Source of the DNA: Gammaproteobacteria bacterium
GTDB lineage: Bacteria; Pseudomonadota; Gammaproteobacteria; Enterobacterales; Kangiellaceae
Assembly (NCBI GenBank): GCA_013372875.1
Contig: JABXIW010000294.1
Coordinates: forward strand, 1-7,346
Direction of reading: 5' to 3'
Length of the DNA: 7,346 nt
Of this stretch, positions 1 through 5,455 are shown in pieces (position 1 is the first letter of the stretch; each line of letters begins with the position of its first letter). The notes below the pieces were generated by a model that did no database searches, was not told the origin of the DNA, and saw only the letters and a list, made by a program, of their open reading frames with translations. The position numbers and the translations under genes are program-made.

Positions 1-38
1 GTCAGTTGGCTAGGTGACCCTCGGCTTAGAAAGGGTCA
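1..38 (-). ncRNA. qrr: Qrr quorum-regulatory small RNA, 5' part (runs off the left edge)
   Basis: Read on the minus strand from about position 38, the RNA begins TGACCC. It forms the first Qrr stem-loop: TGACCCT (38-32) pairs with AGGGTCA (21-15) around the loop TTCTAAGCCG. It continues CCTAGCCAACTGAC to the edge, which is the start of the deeply conserved Qrr target-pairing segment. Known biology: Qrr RNAs are Hfq-dependent, made at low cell density under phosphorylated LuxO and sigma-54, and pair with mRNAs such as luxR/hapR, aphA and luxO. The full-length first stem-loop argues against Qrr1, which lacks about nine bases there, and places this copy with the other Qrr paralogues. Which number it carries cannot be told. 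The 3' part, including the terminator, lies outside the window. The start site is inferred from promoter spacing and the family's usual 5' end. Confidence 0.9.
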
Positions 39-48
39 ATAGTACTAA

Positions 49-65
49 AGCATGAGGCGTGCCAA
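49..65 (-). promoter_or_regulatory. Sigma-54 (RpoN) -24/-12 promoter of qrr
   Basis: The minus strand reads TTGGCACGCCTCATGCT. This matches the sigma-54 consensus TGGCACG-N4-TTGC(A/T) with one mismatch (A for the first T of the -12 element). The invariant GG and GC are separated by exactly 10 bases, as required. The GC lies about 12 bases before the TGACCC start of the Qrr RNA, which is the correct distance. All known qrr genes use this kind of promoter, so sequence and context agree. Confidence 0.9.
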
Positions 66-148
66 CTTTAAAGCGCATAGAAACAGGCTGATATTTAATC
101 AATTTCATTAAAACTTCATCAATAGCGACTATTTGCTCACAGTTTTCA

Positions 149-161
149 TTGCAATTTGCAA
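149..161 (-). promoter_or_regulatory. LuxO-type binding site upstream of qrr (proximal)
   Basis: TTGCAATTTGCAA is a near-perfect dyad that fits the LuxO box pattern TTGCA-(A/T)3-TGCAA exactly. Its centre lies about 117 bases upstream of the inferred qrr start, a normal enhancer distance for a sigma-54 activator. An AT-rich stretch between it and the promoter (about 92-115) would suit DNA bending. It includes AATCAATTTCATT, one mismatch from the core IHF pattern. Confidence 0.8.
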
Positions 162-169
162 ACTCGATT

Positions 170-182
170 TAGCAATTCGCAA
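170..182 (-). promoter_or_regulatory. Second, weaker LuxO-type site (distal)
   Basis: TAGCAATTCGCAA matches the LuxO box with two mismatches and sits exactly 21 bp (two helical turns) from the first box, on the same DNA face. Within the pair, GCAATTTGCAAAC (151-163) and GCAATTCGCAAAC (172-184) differ at a single base. Paired LuxO boxes are usual at qrr promoters. The dyad symmetry is imperfect, so this is probably a lower-affinity or cooperative site. Confidence 0.55.
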
Positions 183-213
183 ACAGATTCGCACTGTAGG
201 AACTTATTTAGAC

Positions 214-600
214 TTACCACAATTTTCCGTAAGGGAAGTAAAACATATTCAAAACCACAAGAGACACAATCACGAGAAACGTCAGCTGCATGCCCTTCAC
301 TCTTCCTTTAAAACTCTCTTGTAGGATACCTCTGGCATGAATGATGCGGCCAATTACAAAGATAATACCGGTAAGATGAATCCAAATGGGTGCTGCGCCG
401 TTAAACTCTAACAACGCCATAAGAATTAACGTAATGGGTATGTATTCGCTTGCGTTACTTTGTGCGCTGCGGGCAATTTGCAGTGCTTCTACGCCGCCAT
501 CTGCGTACGCAACCTTGTTAAGGCGCCTTTGTTTGATGACTTGAAACGCTAACCAAACTAAAAGTAGAGCCAGAATACTGGCATAAAGTGCAGTGATCAT
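214..600 (-). CDS. yecN: MAPEG family inner-membrane protein, YecN-like
   Basis: This is a 128-residue, very hydrophobic protein with about four membrane helices (residues 1-22, 52-68, 73-92 and 103-121). It resembles E. coli YecN in length and in its motifs: VAYADGG (30-36), a loop reading AQSNASEYIP (46-55), LEFNGA (64-69) and GRIIHARG (84-91). The Asn and Glu of the loop and the Arg and His of the third motif are the conserved polar residues of the MAPEG fold. That superfamily contains glutathione-dependent microsomal transferases and eicosanoid enzymes. The bacterial YecN branch has no settled reaction, so glutathione-linked detoxification is only a family-based guess. The ATG at 600-598 is well supported: AAGGA (minus strand, 611-607) lies six bases upstream. 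The gene ends only about 32 bp from the distal LuxO box. No clear terminator is visible between it and the qrr promoter, so read-through toward qrr is possible. Confidence 0.88.
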   Translation of the reverse strand: MITALYASILALLLVWLAFQVIKQRRLNKVAYADGGVEALQIARSAQSNASEYIPITLILMALLEFNGAAPIWIHLTGIIFVIGRIIHARGILQESFKGRVKGMQLTFLVIVSLVVLNMFYFPYGKLW

Positions 601-701
601 GTTGAGTCCTTTCTATTCAGAGACCTATTCACTATACCTAAGTAACTTCCAGATGCCGAATAATGAAAAACATCGCTATTCACAACTTGAATTTCAGTGA
701 T

Positions 702-727
702 AAAAAAGCGCTCGACTGAGCGCTTTT
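702..727 (-). terminator. Rho-independent terminator downstream of rarD
   Basis: A perfect 10-bp stem, AAAAGCGCTC (704-713) with GAGCGCTTTT (718-727), closes a four-base loop (GACT). On the minus strand the stem runs directly into a TTTTTT tract (707-702), as expected for the end of the rarD transcript, whose stop lies about 77 bp upstream. It also separates rarD from the next leftward gene, which therefore probably has its own promoter in 601-700. Confidence 0.88.
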
Positions 728-804
728 ATGTTTGGTTTTACTTGGATGCACGATGAACTAAAACGAGCGTGGTTGGCCCAAACTTGGTTTAAAACGGATT
801 CAAC

Positions 805-1710
805 CTACACCGAATGATTAGCCAACCTTTTGCGCTTTATTCCTTTCGCAACGCCTTCGAAGATCGTGAGCAACAAACCCACCCAGATAAAGGCAAACGT
901 AACCGCTTTAACGTCATCGAATAGCTCCCCAAAGAACACGACAGCAAGAATAAACTGCAAGCTCGGCTCTATGTATTGCATCAAGCCAACCGTCGATAAG
1001 TTTGTAATACGAATCGCGATTGAGTAGAAGATCAAAGGCAGAATCGTGATTGGCGCGCTGCCGAAGTAAAGCAATAAAGTTGTAGTATCAACGGAAGAAG
1101 CAAGCTCTCCTGTCGTCCATTGTTTGAACAGCAAATATCCCAACGCAAACGGCGCGAGAACAAGTGCTTCAATAAACAATGTTGTGCTCCAATCGTAGTT
1201 GATTTTCTTTTTGTAGAGTCCATAAAGCGCAAAGAAAAGCCCCATTGTTAAGGCAACAAACGGTAGCTGCCCGTATTGAAACACTTGGTATAACACGCCA
1301 CAAGTTGCGAGCAATATTGCAATTAATTGCCCCTTAGAAAGCTTATCTCCCAAAACAAATACACCTAAAGCGACAGACACAAGTGGCCCGATGAAAAAGC
1401 CCAAGCTTGCATCAATCACTCGATGGTGAGTCAACGCCCACGTAAATGCACTCCAAGAAATACACATTAGGCTACTTGCCACAAAGGTATACCAAAGAGA
1501 CTTTTTATCTCGCCACACCTGTGACCAATTTGGCCAATGGCGAGTCACCGCGTAGACGATCAGAATCCCTACGGGTACCGAGCCAATAATGCGCCATGCC
1601 AGCAACTCATCCATTGCAGCATTAGGAAGAAAACGGTAGTAAACCGGCAGTAATCCCCAAATAACGAAGGATAACGCAGCCATAAAATTGCCGTAGTGAC
1701 GATGATTCAT
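805..1710 (-). CDS. rarD: EamA-family transporter RarD
   Basis: This is a 301-residue inner-membrane protein of the drug/metabolite transporter superfamily, close to the usual RarD length of about 296. It shows two EamA halves (about 8-145 and 150-288) and roughly ten membrane helices. Family signatures that can be seen: FVIWGLLPVYYR near the N-terminus, WRIIGS (39-44), DASLGFFIGPLVSVALG (100-116), LYGLYKKKI (162-170), STVGLMQYIEPS (239-250) and the GE of FFGE (259-262). E. coli RarD is annotated as a chloramphenicol-sensitivity protein, but the natural substrate is not established. The ATG at 1710-1708 gives the expected MNHRHYGNFMAALSF start, although its ribosome site is poor (GAG nine bases upstream). 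It lies 88 bp downstream of the TauE/SafE gene on the same strand. No terminator is visible in that gap, so co-transcription is possible. Its own terminator follows at 727-702. Confidence 0.93.
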   Translation of the reverse strand: MNHRHYGNFMAALSFVIWGLLPVYYRFLPNAAMDELLAWRIIGSVPVGILIVYAVTRHWPNWSQVWRDKKSLWYTFVASSLMCISWSAFTWALTHHRVIDASLGFFIGPLVSVALGVFVLGDKLSKGQLIAILLATCGVLYQVFQYGQLPFVALTMGLFFALYGLYKKKINYDWSTTLFIEALVLAPFALGYLLFKQWTTGELASSVDTTTLLLYFGSAPITILPLIFYSIAIRITNLSTVGLMQYIEPSLQFILAVVFFGELFDDVKAVTFAFIWVGLLLTIFEGVAKGIKRKRLANHSV

Positions 1711-1798
1711 AGGCTATTGCTCATTGAGATGAAGAAAAAGTGACGCGATTTTATAGCGCAAAAGGCGTTTGTAAAGTGATTATCATCGCGCCTAATTG

Positions 1799-2521
1799 TT
1801 ACAGGTTCAGCCCTTGTACGACTGCCGTAAAGCCACTCACAAAACACAGCAGTAACGCACCAAAACGAATCTTTTCTTTCGGCAGCGATTGCGTCGTTTT
1901 CATCGCAAGCCAATACCCAAGCCCGGCAGCTGGTAGTAACGGAATCGTAATCACAAGGTGGTGCAACGTAAAGAAGCCCGCTGGGATTTGAACCACCAAA
2001 GAGATGATAGAACTGAATACGAAAAATGCCGACAAGTTACCGCGTAACTGGTTCGCTTCTTGATGCTGCAATAGCAATGCCATCGGAGGGCCACCGATTG
2101 CCGAGCTGGTACCAAACAAACCGGAGAAAAATCCAGCTAACGTCATACGCTGGGGTGTTGGTTCAATACGAAACGGAAGCACACTAACGATAACCGCGAA
2201 TAGAACGAGTAAACCGATCCACAACGTCAGTGCTTGAGTGGAGACAAAAAACAGCATGAAGCCACCAGCAATAGAACCGGGAACTCGGCCAATCAATGCC
2301 ATTTTTAAACCACCGATTTCGACGCTACTGCGGTGTTTCAGCGCATTCATGATCGAAATAAACAACGCGACCAAACAGATAGGTGCAGGCACATATTCGG
2401 GCGCCCATAGAATGAGCAACGGCGCGGCCACAATGGCTAAGCCAAAACCAATCGCAGTTTGGACAAAAGAACCGAGAAAAATCAGTCCCATCGCAAGCAA
2501 GTTAACCGAATCAAATTCCAT
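1799..2521 (-). CDS. TauE/SafE family membrane permease (putative sulfite or anion exporter)
   Basis: This is a 240-residue polytopic protein with about eight hydrophobic segments. The two internal repeats of the TauE/SafE (formerly DUF81) family can be seen: FVQTAIGFGLAIVAAPLL (19-36), and a Gly-rich second repeat at 130-152 containing SGLFGTSSAIGGPP. A further motif, LRGNLSAFF (159-167), follows. Characterised members export sulfite, sulfoacetate or related organic anions, or act in taurine metabolism. The substrate here cannot be told, and no sulfur-metabolism gene is nearby. The ATG at 2521-2519 starts directly at the first helix. Only a weak purine-rich AAGAA lies upstream, so initiation may be modest. 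Upstream DNA (2522-2700) has a palindromic operator-like site, which suggests regulated expression. Confidence 0.87.
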   Translation of the reverse strand: MEFDSVNLLAMGLIFLGSFVQTAIGFGLAIVAAPLLILWAPEYVPAPICLVALFISIMNALKHRSSVEIGGLKMALIGRVPGSIAGGFMLFFVSTQALTLWIGLLVLFAVIVSVLPFRIEPTPQRMTLAGFFSGLFGTSSAIGGPPMALLLQHQEANQLRGNLSAFFVFSSIISLVVQIPAGFFTLHHLVITIPLLPAAGLGYWLAMKTTQSLPKEKIRFGALLLCFVSGFTAVVQGLNL

Positions 2522-2627
2522 CTAGATTGTTCTTATGTTCAGATGATCAATAAGGGCGCTAGACTTATCGCATTTCGAGATAGTTGCCTAACCCCGCCTT
2601 GCGTAGCATTCCTCAATGACCATGAAA

Positions 2628-2656
2628 AGACAATCTATTTGTCTGTTTTTAGACAA
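2628..2656. promoter_or_regulatory. Operator-like palindrome with a third half-site upstream of the TauE/SafE gene
   Basis: AGACAATCTATTTGTCT (2628-2644) is a perfect 6-5-6 dyad (AGACAA / TTGTCT). A third AGACAA follows at 2651-2656, six bases on. The cluster lies 107-135 bp upstream of the permease ATG and about 145 bp upstream of the pilin -10 box. The array of alternating half-sites resembles the binding region of a dimeric helix-turn-helix regulator. No regulator gene is adjacent to identify it. Confidence 0.4.
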
Positions 2657-2753
2657 CATTCATTTTCGCTAACCTCACTACTAACGTAAGGCTTTTCTTA
2701 CAGAAAACTGAATGCACTGTACACCAAAACAACACATATGCCGTTGATAAAAT

Positions 2754-2770
2754 CATCAAAATGATTGATG
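2754..2770. promoter_or_regulatory. Palindrome upstream of the pilin promoter
   Basis: CATCAAAATGATTGATG is a perfect 6-5-6 dyad (CATCAA / TTGATG). It overlaps a second dyad, AATCAT-CAAA-ATGATT (2751-2766). Its centre lies about 50 bases upstream of the start site predicted from the -10 box at 2802, a usual place for an activator. It does not match the CRP consensus. Confidence 0.35.
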
Positions 2771-2801
2771 TCGAGCTCTAGCGCTTTATTTTGCATCGCT
2801 C

Positions 2802-2807
2802 TATAAT
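2802..2807 (+). promoter_or_regulatory. -10 box of the pilin promoter
   Basis: TATAAT at 2802-2807 is a perfect sigma-70 -10 hexamer, placed 92 bp before the pilin ATG. The expected -35 position (about 2779-2784, TAGCGC) is a poor match. That pattern fits a promoter depending on an upstream activator, for which the palindrome at 2754-2770 is a candidate. Transcription would start near 2813 and give a leader of about 85 bases. Confidence 0.5.
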
Positions 2808-2822
2808 GCTGACCCTTTTATC

Positions 2823-2864
2823 AATACTGTACTTATTTCCACAACAAAAAAGCGTACAGTTATT
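2823..2864 (+). promoter_or_regulatory. Stem-loop in the pilin mRNA leader
   Basis: AATACTGTAC (2823-2832) pairs with GTACAGT (2854-2860) and ATT (2862-2864), giving ten base pairs with one bulged T at 2861. The loop is 21 bases, A-rich and single-stranded (ACAACAAAAAA). It ends 34 bases before the pilin start codon, whose ribosome site is weak. A role in stability or translational control is inference. Confidence 0.4.
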
Positions 2865-2898
2865 TACTTTTTTACCTTTAACTTGCTGTGAAAATAAT

Positions 2899-3435
2899 AT
2901 GAAAAAACAGACTGGATTTACTCTGATTGAGTTAGTAGTGGTGATTGTGATACTCGGCATTCTTGCTGTCACCGCCGCACCACGTTTTTTAAACTTACAA
3001 AACGATGCTCGCGAAGCCCGCTTAGAAGGTATGAAAGGCGCAATTGCGTCGGCGTTGGGGATCGGATATGGAAAAATGGCGATCGTAGGATTAGAGCATT
3101 ATCCATACATTTCAAACAAACACACAGACGCGGGATCAGGTAAAGGCCCAGAAAGTCTTCCTTTCCCAGGTTGCAATCTTAATGGTTCTAAGAGCTGTAC
3201 ATTTAGATATGGATACCCAGATGCGGATGAAACTAGCTTAGCCGTACTCGTTGCTGAGCTAGATAATCAGTATGGAACAAGTGATTGGAAAGTAACCCAA
3301 TCACAGGAAAAAATTGAAGTCGTAATTTCCGCTAGAGACGACAAAAATAGTAGCTTAACCCAGTGCGGTATTTTGTATGCTCCGCCAACTACATCAAACG
3401 AAAGCTATAAATTAGAAATTCTTCCTTGCCCATAA
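2899..3435 (+). CDS. Type IV pilin, MshA-like
   Basis: This is a 178-residue prepilin with a class III signal. MKKQTG is followed by [32 protein letters not shown]: cleavage is expected after Gly6, Phe7 becomes the methylated N-terminus, and the essential Glu5 of the mature protein is Glu11. The mature protein would be 172 residues. The N-terminal helix and the RYGYP motif (103-107) resemble the MSHA major pilin MshA of Vibrio, used in surface attachment. Four cysteines (92, 100, 156, 177) could form two disulfides, the last closing a C-terminal loop as in other type IV pilins. I chose ATG 2899 because longer in-frame starts (2791, 2806) lie in or before the -10 box and would put about 30 extra residues before the signal. 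No ribosome site is strong. No assembly genes (ATPase, peptidase, platform protein) are adjacent, so it must rely on machinery encoded elsewhere. Confidence 0.88.
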   Translation: MKKQTGFTLIELVVVIVILGILAVTAAPRFLNLQNDAREARLEGMKGAIASALGIGYGKMAIVGLEHYPYISNKHTDAGSGKGPESLPFPGCNLNGSKSCTFRYGYPDADETSLAVLVAELDNQYGTSDWKVTQSQEKIEVVISARDDKNSSLTQCGILYAPPTTSNESYKLEILPCP

Positions 3436-3438
3436 CCA

Positions 3439-3466
3439 AATAAGGCTGCCAATCGGCAGCCTTATT
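3439..3466. terminator. Bidirectional terminator between the pilin gene and cheV
   Basis: A perfect 12-bp stem, AATAAGGCTGCC (3439-3450) with GGCAGCCTTATT (3455-3466), closes a four-base AATC loop. It starts four bases after the pilin stop. T-rich sequence follows on both strands (TTATTACTTTT on plus, TTATTTGGTT on minus). Because pilin and cheV are convergent, one hairpin serves both. Confidence 0.92.
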
Positions 3467-3501
3467 ACTTTTAACTCTGTGCTTGATGAGCGATACGCAA
3501 A

Positions 3502-4476
3502 TTAAGCGAATACGTATTTATCCATCATATTCACCATACGACCAATTTCTGGCTTGGTAATGGTGTCATTAGCGCCAAGCGACAGCGCTTTTGCTCGGTT
3601 ATCTTCACTCATTAGTGACGAGAACATGATGATTGGCATTTGGCGGAACGCTTCGGTTTCACGCAACCTTTTCACTAAGTGCATACCATCCATTCGAGGC
3701 ATTTCTACGTCCGTCACAACCGCATCCAGCAGTTCTCGCACTGGTAGCTGTTCTTCTTTCGCAACCTCAATCAAGCTCATCAATTTCTCATGCGCTTCAC
3801 CACCATCTTTACAGGTGATAACGTTGTAACCTGACGACGCCAAAGTATCTTGAATCAGAGAACGGATGAACGCGGAATCGTCCACAACCATGATGGTTTT
3901 CGCGTTACGCTTACCAACCATGCGCTGGTTCAAATCAACAGATTTATCCACTTTCACGTCGTATTTTTCCATACTCAGCTCAGGGTTAATATCTGCAATG
4001 ATCTTTTCAAAGTCGAGGATCATAATCAGGTTGCCATCTTTGCGAACGACCGCCACAACACAATCCTGCTCACCGGCTTCTAAAAACTGACTTGGCGATT
4101 CCACATCATTCCATGAAATACGGTGAATACGTGAAATGCTGTCGATTAGGAAGCCATTGGTCATCTTGTTGAAATCGGTAACGATAACAAACTTGCGCTC
4201 AAGGTCTTGTCGCGTAGGTACACCTAACCAACCAGCCAAATCGACTAAAGGCGTTAGGACATCGCGAGATGAGAACACACCAATCATATGAGGTTGCGCG
4301 TTCGGATAATCTGTCGTCTCTGGCACGCGAATCACTTCACGTACTTTGGCAACGTTAATACCGTAATAACAGGTTTTGGTGCTGCCGTCTGGCAATTGTT
4401 TTTCTAGGTGAAACTCAATAATTTCGAGCTCATTGGTACCACTTTCAGTCAAAATGGTGCTGGTTACGTTACTCAT
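3502..4476 (-). CDS. cheV: Chemotaxis coupling protein CheV (CheW-REC)
   Basis: This is a 324-residue two-domain protein of normal CheV length. Residues about 14-160 form a CheW-like domain that couples chemoreceptors to CheA (YYGINVAKVREVIRV and the GVFSSRDVLTPLVDLAGWLG core are visible). Residues about 193-320 form a receiver domain with the acidic pair Asp199-Asp200 (MVVDDSAF), phospho-acceptor Asp256 (VVTDVEMPRMDGM), Ser286 (MFSSL) and Lys308 (TKPE), so it looks able to be phosphorylated. The extra segment before the phospho-Asp strand (about 234-248) is usual for CheV. It acts at the inner face of the membrane in receptor arrays, probably tuning adaptation. I prefer ATG 4476-4474 over an in-frame TTG at 4503-4501: the latter lacks a ribosome site, and family proteins start close to this Met. 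Vibrios usually have several CheV paralogues, and which one this is cannot be told. No other chemotaxis gene is adjacent. Confidence 0.93.
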   Translation of the reverse strand: MSNVTSTILTESGTNELEIIEFHLEKQLPDGSTKTCYYGINVAKVREVIRVPETTDYPNAQPHMIGVFSSRDVLTPLVDLAGWLGVPTRQDLERKFVIVTDFNKMTNGFLIDSISRIHRISWNDVESPSQFLEAGEQDCVVAVVRKDGNLIMILDFEKIIADINPELSMEKYDVKVDKSVDLNQRMVGKRNAKTIMVVDDSAFIRSLIQDTLASSGYNVITCKDGGEAHEKLMSLIEVAKEEQLPVRELLDAVVTDVEMPRMDGMHLVKRLRETEAFRQMPIIMFSSLMSEDNRAKALSLGANDTITKPEIGRMVNMMDKYVFA

Positions 4477-4558
4477 AGACCCAATATCCAAAAAACGCGT
4501 CAAGAAAAGGCTTGATGCAATACCGTAAAGAACTTCTTCCTACGGCAAAAAATCCGAG

Positions 4559-4606
4559 CGTCCTTTTTAGTCTTTACGACTGTGTTTGTAAACCTTCAAA
4601 AGGACG
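4559..4606 (-). promoter_or_regulatory. Inverted repeat in the cheV upstream region
   Basis: CGTCCTTTT (4559-4567) and AAAAGGACG (4598-4606) are perfect 9-bp complements. Inside, TTTAC (4573-4577) pairs with GTAAA (4588-4592), leaving a symmetrical five-by-five internal loop and a ten-base terminal loop. A possible sigma-70 promoter for cheV overlaps it on the minus strand (TTTACA at 4592-4587, 17-base spacer, TAAAAA at 4569-4564). The dyad could therefore be an operator. If transcription starts further upstream, it would be an RNA hairpin followed within about six bases by a T-rich tract. The sequence does not decide between these. Confidence 0.4.
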
Positions 4607-4926
4607 ATTACTGCACACTTCCATCTCAAACAGTGAAAATATGTCTCAATTTTAAACAAGACTTCGGTAGAGATTCTACTCTCCCGCCTTCGTTACGTTC
4701 TATAGCGGCCATAACACTGAAAAGTTTAGGAATAATTTGAGCGAATGCTTTATGCCACAAGCAAAGTTACAACGCAGAAGATAGCAATAAAATGCCACTC
4801 ATTTCTAACATGAAGAAATTTGAAACGCAGCTATCGAGTGTAGTGCAGCAACCTCTCCCTTATTGGCTTCCTATTTTGATGTAAGAAAAGCCTCACAACC
4901 ACAACAAAACATTAGATATCAATAAT

Positions 4927-4956
4927 TTAGAATTAGTTTAAAAACAACCCTATACT
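4927..4956 (+). promoter_or_regulatory. Possible sigma-70 promoter for the Hpt/REC-TPR operon
   Basis: TATACT (4951-4956) is a good -10 hexamer with a weak TTAGAA -35 element at 4927-4932 (18-base spacer). It would give a leader of about 60 bases before the Hpt start codon. The overlapping TTGACC at 4956-4961 could instead be a -35 box, but no good -10 follows at the right distance. Confidence 0.3.
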
Positions 4957-5024
4957 TGACCCGTTTCTTAAAATTAATAACTATTTATCTGTTCTTAATC
5001 AATAACAAACGATGCTCCACTTAT

Positions 5025-5360
5025 ATGAATTCAGACTCTTCTCTACATACTCAATGGTTAACTCACTTTCCAGCCGATATGCAACACCACATGGCAACGG
5101 TGTATCTGGAAACCATGACAGAAGATCTCGAAGTGTTAAAAGCGCATCTACACGAACCAAAACATTCACTCCAGACCGTGCACAAGATTAAAGGCGGGCT
5201 CGCACAAATAGGCTTGGAGCATATTCATCAATCCGCTTTATTGACCGAACAATTGTGCCGATCTGACTCCCCCCTTTATCAAACGGCGTTAGAGAAACTC
5301 ATCACCGATCTAGAGCTAAGCGTGAATGACGTCCATCATTGGGTTACTCAACATACCTAA
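5025..5360 (+). CDS. Stand-alone Hpt (histidine phosphotransfer) domain protein
   Basis: This 111-residue protein is the size of a single Hpt four-helix bundle. The phosphotransfer motif HKIKGG is at 53-58: His53 is the predicted phosphorylated residue and Lys56-Gly57 complete the HxxKG signature. The flanking helices (about 17-43, 47-66, 68-80 and 83-108) fit the fold, and there are no membrane segments or catalytic ATPase parts. Known role of the family: a cytoplasmic relay moving phosphate from a hybrid kinase receiver to a response-regulator Asp. ATG 5025 is chosen because upstream in-frame DNA back to TTG 4956 overlaps promoter-like sequence and encodes an unrelated hydrophobic stretch. 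The ribosome site is weak. It is followed after 95 bp by a REC-TPR response regulator, a likely partner. The cognate kinase is not in the window. Confidence 0.88.
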   Translation: MNSDSSLHTQWLTHFPADMQHHMATVYLETMTEDLEVLKAHLHEPKHSLQTVHKIKGGLAQIGLEHIHQSALLTEQLCRSDSPLYQTALEKLITDLELSVNDVHHWVTQHT

Positions 5361-5365
5361 AGCGA

Positions 5366-5407
5366 TTCTCTTCCCTCAAAAAACCTCAAGAGAAGCATTT
5401 AAGCTTC
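5366..5407 (+). other. Two mutually exclusive hairpins between the Hpt and REC-TPR genes
   Basis: TTCTCTT (5366-5372) can pair with AAGAGAA (5388-5394) around a 15-base loop. Alternatively GAAGC (5392-5396) can pair with GCTTC (5403-5407) around ATTTAA. The two share bases 5392-5394 and cannot coexist. Neither is followed by a T tract, so they look more like an intercistronic processing or attenuation element than a full terminator. Either may be chance. Confidence 0.25.
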
Positions 5408-5455
5408 CGCTGCATTGAATTTTGTTACACGCTTTGACTGCACAAGGATTGACCC

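Larger units (their letters stand above)
4477..5024. other. Long intergenic region between divergent cheV and Hpt genes
   Basis: These 548 bp hold the control regions of two divergent transcripts. No protein-coding gene is convincing. The longest short frames are ATG 4792-4884 (plus, 30 residues) and a 28-residue minus frame near 4630-4712, both without a good ribosome site. Visible elements are the cheV leader inverted repeat (4559-4606), a smaller dyad CCGTA/TACGG (4523-4527 and 4541-4545) nearer the cheV start, and a possible -10 box at 4951. On the minus strand, GGGAGAG-hairpin-CCGAAG (4685-4662) superficially recalls part of a glycine riboswitch, but other required parts are missing. Confidence 0.6.

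Noticed and set aside
10..108. A 32-residue minus-strand ORF (starts MKLIKYQPVSMRFK) at the left edge
   Set aside because: It runs straight through the sigma-54 promoter and the Qrr first stem-loop, which explain the sequence better, and it has no ribosome site.
133..324. A 63-residue plus-strand ORF
   Set aside because: It lies across the LuxO boxes and antisense to the 3' end of the MAPEG gene, has no ribosome site, and has no recognisable protein features.
2791..2898. N-terminal extension of the pilin from TTG 2791 or ATG 2806
   Set aside because: These starts lie at or before the -10 box TATAAT, and the short MKKQTG leader from 2899 is the normal prepilin signal.
3554..4090. Several plus-strand ORFs of 61-91 residues opposite cheV
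   Set aside because: They are antisense shadows of a well-supported CheV coding sequence, without ribosome sites or family resemblance.
4477..4503. Nine-residue longer CheV from TTG 4503
   Set aside because: There is no ribosome site before the TTG, and CheV proteins normally begin close to the Met encoded at 4476.
4662..4685. Glycine-riboswitch-like GGGAGAG-hairpin-CCGAAG on the minus strand upstream of cheV
   Set aside because: The required GCAA after CCGAAG, the CUCAGG segment and a tandem second aptamer are not visible, and cheV is not a usual glycine-controlled gene. A covariance-model search would settle it.
4792..4884. A 30-residue plus-strand ORF in the cheV-Hpt intergenic region
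   Set aside because: Only a weak, distant purine stretch precedes it and the peptide shows no recognisable features. A frame this short is expected by chance in about 500 bp.
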